Shown here one piece after another: positions 58,559-64,000 of a DNA stretch of 64,000 nucleotides. The notes below the pieces were generated by a model, which was not told the origin of the DNA, searched no databases, and saw nothing but the letters and a program-made list of their open reading frames with translations. Source of the stretch: Branchiostoma floridae. Its lineage: Eukaryota > Chordata > Leptocardii > Amphioxiformes > Branchiostomatidae. The stretch's first letter is position 1, and each line of letters begins with the position of its first letter. Made by a program: the position numbers and the translations under genes. Where the stretch lies: NCBI RefSeq assembly GCF_000003815.2, contig NC_049983.1, forward strand, positions 11,163,870 to 11,227,869. The letters are read 5' to 3'.

Positions 58559-61340
58559 ATGGCGGACGCTCAGGCACGTGTGGAAGAGTCGGTCAAAACT
58601 TTGGTCACAGATATCGAGCGCGATTACATCCGAAAGATGCAGTCCAAGATGTTTAAATGTAGTGCAACATGCTGCGACGACAGCAGTGCAAGTATGGACG
58701 ACGTGGGAAGGTGCGATCTCTTTAAAAAAGCCGAAAAACTTTGGATTGGGAGGGGGGCGCCAGATTAGAACTAGTTTTGATGGGATAATTTTTTGCCAAG
58801 ACCGTTTTTAAGTTATTCTTAACTGAAAATATCATAATTAGGAAGGTATTCATCATGCATGGCATATTAAATACCCATAACATTTCTCATAAGTGAAAAG
58901 ATATATAACGATTTGTATTTTTTGGTCGTGGTTGGGGTAGCTTTAAGTGATCATTTGTGACATCCAGTTTAGTTTGAGGGTGGATACTAGTAGGCACAGT
59001 TTACCCAGTCATTCCTGTAGTATCTACTAGTAATAGTCCCACTCCCTTGCCTGCAGGTGTATAGACAGATGTAGCCAGCCCCTGAGCCGGTCCCAGCAGC
59101 TGGTCACCAACGAGCTGAACGAGTTCCAGAGCCGGCTGCAGAGATGTGCCAGGACGTGTCAGGACCAGGTGGGGCAGATTTAGTCTCCAAGCAGAGGTTG
59201 GGTCACGGGGATTAGTGGTTGGGATTTTTTTACCTAACTCGCTCCCCTGAAGCCACTACTTATACCTTGATACCTTGATACTGCATCCAGGAGAGAAGGC
59301 TTCAGTCTGTTGTGTCCTGATCTTTGCTCTTCACATGACATACTTTCGACACTCCCAGTATTTGTCAAGCCTGGCAACTCTTATTCCCCAACCCAACCTC
59401 TGCTTGGAGAATAGGGTCAGATTACTGTAATATTAACATCTAGTATAAACTCTAATATACCCTAATACATTACCGACGTGGTCGCTTATACAAGTTTCAC
59501 TGTATAAGAAACTGTAGAGGTTGAAGGAAAAAATCGTGGCCTTTTCCTATATGCCATCTCTTGCTATCACTCAGTATCAGCTGACAAAAAATAATTATTA
59601 TGATTTTCCCCATCATCCTCTGCTTGGAGAGTAGGGTCAGATTAGTCTCTTTCAGAATCATCTATAACAGTAAATGCCTCTAACTTCATGTAGATTTAGA
59701 CCCCATTCACACTCAGAAAAACGATTCGAATAAAACATGTTATCCGAATAAAACTACCCGATTCGAATAAAACTTAGCAGTATGAACGCTCCCAAATCAC
59801 TTGGATTTCATCGATTCGAATCCCTCGCGATCCACCTTGGGGAGGTAGATAGAACTCCGGGAAGTGGATAAAACTGCGCCGCGGGGAGTCTCGATTCGTA
59901 CAATTCGGCAGTGTGAACGCGCAAGTGGATAGGATTCACTTTAAGTGGATAGGATGCAACTTATCAAAGGTGAGTTTGCTCAATTAGAAGTTTTTCTGCC
60001 AGTCCGAGTCTGAAAATGTTCAAAGCACAATGTTGTTCCACCAATCATGGCTTCGCTCCCGCTCCCAGATCCTTCTATCTGCCGCTCTGGTGGCGTACAT
60101 CTGAGCTGTACTACAACTAGCCCAATATGCAGAAGACTTTGTCAGTGAAACCTTCTCGCGATCAAAGACCGTCGATTGCGTTCCCTTCTACGACTACAGA
60201 ACATTCTCCAGAGGAACAACAGCATCAAAAGTTGGTGGATTCCTGCCATTTTGAGCTGTAAGAAATGGCGCTACCCTTTGACCTCAACCTAATGTTTCAT
60301 TCGGATAAGACTGAGGGCGCACTAATCGGATTGCCGAAGACGAGTGTGAACGCAATTTTGGATCGGATAGAATTTTTTTTTATTCGGATAAATGTTTTAT
60401 CCGAATCGTTTTTCTGAGTGTGAATGGGGTCCTAGTTCAACTGTAGCCTGATTGAATCTCGCTTATAGCAGTCCGCCCAAAATCTGCCGGCCAGTTACAG
60501 TCCTTGACAGCAGAGTTTGTGTTACTAGTTCAACTGTAGGGAGGAAGTGGGGTAATGTGAATGGAAAGAGCCAATAATTTTCGCAATGGTTTTAAGTTTG
60601 CTTTGAAGAAATCACCTTGAGGACTTCAAATGATAAACCACCACAAAACTTTCAATATTTTCAGTATTGTATTAGGTGCAACAAATGATAAACCACCACC
60701 AAACTTTCAACATTTTCAGTATTGTATTAGGTGCAACAATGATCTCCGTCAGCCAGCTAACTCCTGACATACTCTGTACCCAAGAAAGAGGCCTGTAGTT
60801 TTGTGGTTTCAAAACTGTGGGAATATTAGTTTAGGGGAAGAATATCAGATAACAGCAGGCTGATTTGAGCTTATGATCAATAGATAAAGGTTCACACAAA
60901 TGTTTGTTTTTTTCTGAAGTTTTTTTTTTTTAATCTTTGTTTTTTGCTGAAGCCAAAAAGACTATAGATGCCAATAAACAACTGCTATGCTGCTAAAGAA
61001 TTAATCATTACGTAGGGTGTTCAAGCCATTTGCATTTAAAGACCAATCAAACTCCACTACTGAATTTGATTCAAAGATTTCTTGAAGACTCTTCTTCAGT
61101 GTCACCAATGAAGCCAGTTGTTATGAAAGATTTTTAAGACTACAGATATGTCCATATTAAAGATGTGTTGTTTACCTGTCTCAGGTGCAGGACAAGATGA
61201 AGGCAGGTAACACAAACCAGGCGGAGCTGACAGGAATGATGGAGCAGTGTATCGGCAGGTGTGCGGACACACACCTCAGTCTCATACCTGACATCAAGTC
61301 TCGACTAGTTAGGAGTTTACAGGCAGAGATGAATCAATAG
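58559..61340 (+). CDS. FAM136A: FAM136A, mitochondrial CX3C protein
   Basis: A small conserved protein associated with mitochondria, probably the intermembrane space. Three coding exons: 58559-58710, 59057-59168, 61185-61340 (TAG). They join in phase to 139 residues, against 138 in human. The start ATG in CAAAATGGCGG has a good Kozak context. Four CX3C motifs are visible: CSATC (34-38), CIDRC (52-56), CARTC (81-85) and CIGRC (110-114). They are arranged as two helical-hairpin-like pairs, typical of oxidatively folded intermembrane-space proteins. Family blocks: IRKMQSKMFKCSATCC, LVTNELNEFQSRLQRC, LIPDIKSRL. Intron 2 (~2 kb) holds a 733-bp inverted-repeat element. The 3' end of exon 3 is repeated twice downstream as decayed copies. 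Confidence 0.95.
59699..60431. mobile_element. 733-bp TIR element in FAM136A intron 2
   Basis: The left end GACCCCATTCACACTCAGAA, then AAACGATTCG, is exactly mirrored at the right (CGAATCGTTT, TTCTGAGTGTGAATGGGGTC). That gives 30-base perfect terminal repeats. Further TTCGAATAAAAC/TATCCGAATAAA motifs are scattered inside both ends. No transposase frame. Flanks are TTTA and CTAG, so the target duplication is unclear. Confidence 0.88.
60627..60737 (+). repeat. ~56-bp tandem duplication
   Basis: CAAATGATAAACCACCAC.AA followed by ACTTTCAA.ATTTTCAGTA and TTGTATTAGGTGCAACAA appears twice in a row with two or three mismatches. Lies in FAM136A intron 2. Confidence 0.9.
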
Positions 61341-61430
61341 TCCTTTACCCCCAGAACCTCTGCATACTTGTATAATCATTTACACTTTGCAGTTTATTTG
61401 ATAATTAGAGATGTATTGTGTGAATCTGAA

Positions 61431-61565
61431 GGTGTGCAGACACACACCTCAGTCTCCTACCTGACATCAAGTCTTGACTAGGTAAGAGTTTACAGGCAGA
61501 GATGAATCAATAGCGAGGTCTCTTTTACCCTCAGAACCTCTGCATACTTATATAATCCTTTACAG
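61431..61565 (+). pseudogene. Tandem copy 2 of the FAM136A exon 3 end
   Basis: AGGTGTGCAGACACACACCT, CAGTCTCCTACCTGACATC and AGAGATGAATCAATAG match 61257-61390. In the parental frame the Arg codon CGA has become TGA, a premature stop, and CTAGTT has become CTAGGT. The copy extends beyond the stop into the 3' UTR, so it is a genomic tandem duplication, not a retrocopy. Confidence 0.9.
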
Positions 61566-61599
61566 GTTTTTTTTTTCATAGAAATGTAGTGTGTGAATG

Positions 61600-61737
61600 T
61601 GAAAGTGTGCAGACACACACCTCAGTCTTCTTCCTGACATCAAGTCTTGACTAGTTAGGAGTTTGCAGACAGAGATGAATCAGTAGCAAGGTCTCTTTTA
61701 CCCACAGAAGTTGTGCATGCTTGTACAAAATGTATAA
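61600..61737 (+). pseudogene. Tandem copy 3 of the FAM136A exon 3 end
   Basis: AAGTGTGCAGACACACACCT, CAGTCTTCTTCCTGACATC and GATGAATCAGTAG match copies 1 and 2, and it has the same CGA-to-TGA change as copy 2. It also shares CAAGGTCTCTTTTACCC-type sequence with copy 2 (61514 region), absent from copy 1. It is interrupted at 61738 by a MITE; the remainder seems to resume at about 62075 (GATAGTTTGTTAGTTGGAGA). Confidence 0.88.
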
Positions 61738-62069
61738 CAGGGTTGGACAAGTCCACTAGCCCGATTGTCCAGGCATGTGAAAGTGCTGATTGGGCAAGTA
61801 CATGTTCTATCCCACTTGTCCGATAGGACAAGGAAGATTTTTCCATTGTTACTTTTAACAGTCATGGCATCAAGTCATGGTCAACATAGAAGAATAGAGC
61901 CAATAATGAAAGAATTCTATTTTAGGAAGTGAAAATACATACCTTGGTACCTTGAGGTAGATAAATGCACAGTAAAATTTTCAGGCAAGTGAAAATTTGG
62001 TGGGCAAGTAAATTCTTCATGTACTTGCCCGATAGGACAATTGAATTTTAGAAAACTTGTTAAACCCTG
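61738..62069. mobile_element. CAGGGTT-ended MITE inserted in FAM136A copy 3
   Basis: Ends CAGGGTTGGACAAGT and ACTTGTTAAACCCTG, with TATAA directly repeated on both sides (61733-61737 and 62070-62074). Inside, CTTGTCCGATAGGACAA and ACTTGCCCGATAGGACAATT recur. Length 332 bases. Superfamily uncertain: the ends resemble hAT, but the visible duplication is 5 bases. Confidence 0.8.
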
Positions 62070-62440
62070 TATAATTCTTGATAGTTTGTTAGTTGGAGAT
62101 ATAGTGTGTGTGAAACTGAAAGTGTGTTGTGCATACAGATATACAACCAAGTAAGGTAGTGAGTGTATTTGAAGGAACAATAACTACAGAAAAATTAAAT
62201 TAAAAAAAACTAAAAAACTAAATTAATGCAATTTCTGTGAAGTATTTTGTGTAGGTAAGCAATTTTGAGTGAGGTAGCAGGATATAGCAGGTTAGTATAA
62301 AAAATTTTATGTCTCAGGGAAATGAAATGATAAGTGTCAGAGTGGTAATACTTAAAAGTTAGTTTGTATTGGATGCAAACTTAATCTTCTCCCTTCTGGC
62401 TTATCTTGTAACCAATACAGAGAGCCAGTGGACTAACTTA

Positions 62441-62766
62441 GGCCCTGTTTATACTCAAAAATTCTAACTGGTTCAATATTAGTCATTGGCTTATCACTTA
62501 CTTAGGTGTGCTGTACCCATATACGAATGTCATCAAAATCCTGAAAAAAAAGGACAAGTCCGAATCTATCCACTTTGCAATCACACTGCATTGATCAAGC
62601 AAAATAGTTTAACCACAAACTGCTCAAACTACCTCTATGAGGTGGTTTGCAAACAATCTGGATAAGATCTAAGTGGTTTGGTAGAATTCACATTCCGAAA
62701 AGTGAAACGTTTCAAGAACAGATTCGGTTATCAAACAGGTTAGATTATTTGAGTATGAACAGGGTG
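62441..62766. mobile_element. CCCTGTT(T/C)ATACTCAAA-ended MITE
   Basis: GGCCCTGTTTATACTCAAAA at the left and TTATTTGAGTATGAACAGGG at the right form imperfect terminal repeats of about 17-20 bases. The interior has no frame. The end motif is reminiscent of the CCCATTCACACTCA end of the 733-bp element at 59699, so the two may belong to one superfamily. Confidence 0.7.
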
Positions 62767-63172
62767 TGAGGTGGGAGAAGGTTGAATAGATACGCAAATG
62801 TCCAATACAACATGTGTAACATAACGAGTCAAACTAAGAAAAAATTACTGAGCAACCAACAATGTTTAATCCCTCTTTCTTTAATGTAAACTTCTGCATG
62901 TTACTAAAGAATATGCTTCAAAACTACACATGTACATGTAGTTCTTTGTGACAAATTACACATTGATTTTGATAGGTTTATGATGACAGGGTAAACCAAG
63001 TCAGGACATTAAATACAGTGTACCAATTGAAACCAACTTTCATCATCATTGATATTTGCAAAGACTGATGCTTGTCTGGGAAGAAGGAAATGGAAAAGAA
63101 GGACCCATTGCGACCCGTGAAGACATCTCCGATGTCCACGTTCAAGGTTCAAGGTTGTCTGGGATTCAAAAC

Positions 63173-63389
63173 TACTGTAAATGCAGAAATGTTCGCGGTG
63201 GATTAATGTTCGCAGTCTTCGCGGTGACCACTTCATCGCGAACTTAAATCCACCGCGAACCTTTTTCTATAATTGTATTAGACTGCAGTCTATGGTGTTA
63301 CCGCGAACTTAAATCCACCGCAAAAAGTCCTTTTACCCGCTACCGCGAAATTAAATCTCCGCAAACTTAAATGCATTTACACTACAGTA
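63173..63389. mobile_element. MITE with TACTGTAAATG ends, copy 2
   Basis: TACTGTAAATGCAGAAATGT (left) and TTAAATGCATTTACACTACA (right) bracket repeated TTCGCGGTG/CACCGCGAA blocks. Same family as 28416-28586. A further degenerate end (CACCGCGAACTCTCC ... GCATTTACAGTATAG) occurs at 63653-63730. Confidence 0.75.
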
Positions 63390-64000
63390 CGTAAATGTAG
63401 TTCATACTTACCGTCTTCTTTCTGCCTCCCCTCTTGTCTACTAGTAGGTCTCAAATGTACCTACTACTAATAGACATTGTATAGTATTATGATATGATGG
63501 CATACATACTTACAAAGCACATAGTGAATACAGACTGATCTTTAAATGTCTAATTCATATTTAACAAGAAGTGTTATGTCCATAAAGGCATCAGGGTACA
63601 GTATTTCACTATAGCGGCAGTATCGATATCACAATTGCAAAAGCACTGGTGCACCGCGAACTCTCCATTTTCTTCCTACTGCCAAATTAAATAATTCCAA
63701 CAAAGTTAGAATTGCATTTACAGTATAGTATAACCAAGGTATTCTTAGGACAATAGATGTATATGGATATTCACATTATAATTGGAGTTGGTTTTTCAAA
63801 ACTTCATTCAATTTTCAAACATCACTGACAGACTGCAGTCAGTGTTATATCATATACACAAAGGAAGTCTCCATCTCTTTCCATTGAACACTAAGGCTTC
63901 TGATGGTATACACATGGAGATTGCTGAAAAAATTAGCATTCGTGACTTCAGTTAGCTGGAGATTCCATGGCTTCGACACCAACGTTGATTAGAAAACGCA

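Larger units (their letters stand above)
61341..64000. other. Region downstream of FAM136A
   Basis: Apart from the two decayed exon copies and three MITEs listed separately, no gene is recognisable to the end of the window. The last 250 bases (63750-64000) contain no supported coding region. Confidence 0.5.

Overview
The window is intron-rich animal DNA. Every recognisable protein matches a chordate orthologue, introns follow GT-AG, and the non-coding part is packed with short inverted-repeat transposons. This fits an invertebrate chordate, most likely an amphioxus (Branchiostoma). That assignment is inference; no species-specific marker was checked. All gene models below were assembled by hand from splice sites, reading phase and protein similarity.

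Layout, left to right. (1) <442-6681 (+): KLHL12, a BTB-Kelch Cullin-3 adaptor, with its 5' end outside the window. (2) 8869-11567 (-): a USP-family deubiquitinase with hydrophobic N-terminal segments; its two coding exons are in perfect phase. (3) 13280-24684 (+): a 15-exon CCDC78-like protein made of a degenerate kinesin motor and a long coiled coil. It is head-to-head with the USP gene, and an 80-bp satellite lies in one intron. (4) 26611-36309 (-): IMP4, a U3 snoRNP processome protein, converging tail-to-tail with the CCDC78-like gene. (5) 36732-45237 (+): ISY1, a spliceosome factor, divergent from IMP4. Both genes start with an exon whose only coding content is ATG. The ISY1 exon(s) after ATG are missing, probably inside an assembly gap at 37451-37550. 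(6) 47735-55953 (+): HDHD5 (CECR5), a mitochondrial HAD-family protein. (7) 58559-61340 (+): FAM136A, a small CX3C mitochondrial protein, followed by two decayed tandem copies of the end of its last exon.

The most unusual object is a 3.1-kb element, 40466-43569, inside an ISY1 intron. It has matching inverted ends. Inside them lie subterminal tandem arrays (78-bp unit on the left, 85-bp unit on the right) carrying 13 perfect TGACGTCA palindromes. Its core holds a previously unannotated four-exon minus-strand gene model for a 144-residue protein with one predicted membrane span. All splice phases of that model agree and a poly(A) signal follows the stop. I see no transposase.

Other mobile DNA: two copies of a Tigger/pogo-like element (one in IMP4, one in ISY1), an internally deleted mariner, hAT-like and other MITEs, tRNA-headed SINEs, a LINE reverse-transcriptase scrap, several foldbacks, and a perfect 62-bp palindrome. 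The two runs of N (35444-35584 and 37451-37550) mark assembly trouble; the first is flanked by near-identical ~311-bp copies. The genes share no operon-like logic. They are mostly housekeeping functions (protein turnover, rRNA processing, splicing, mitochondria), several of them paired in divergent or convergent arrangements.
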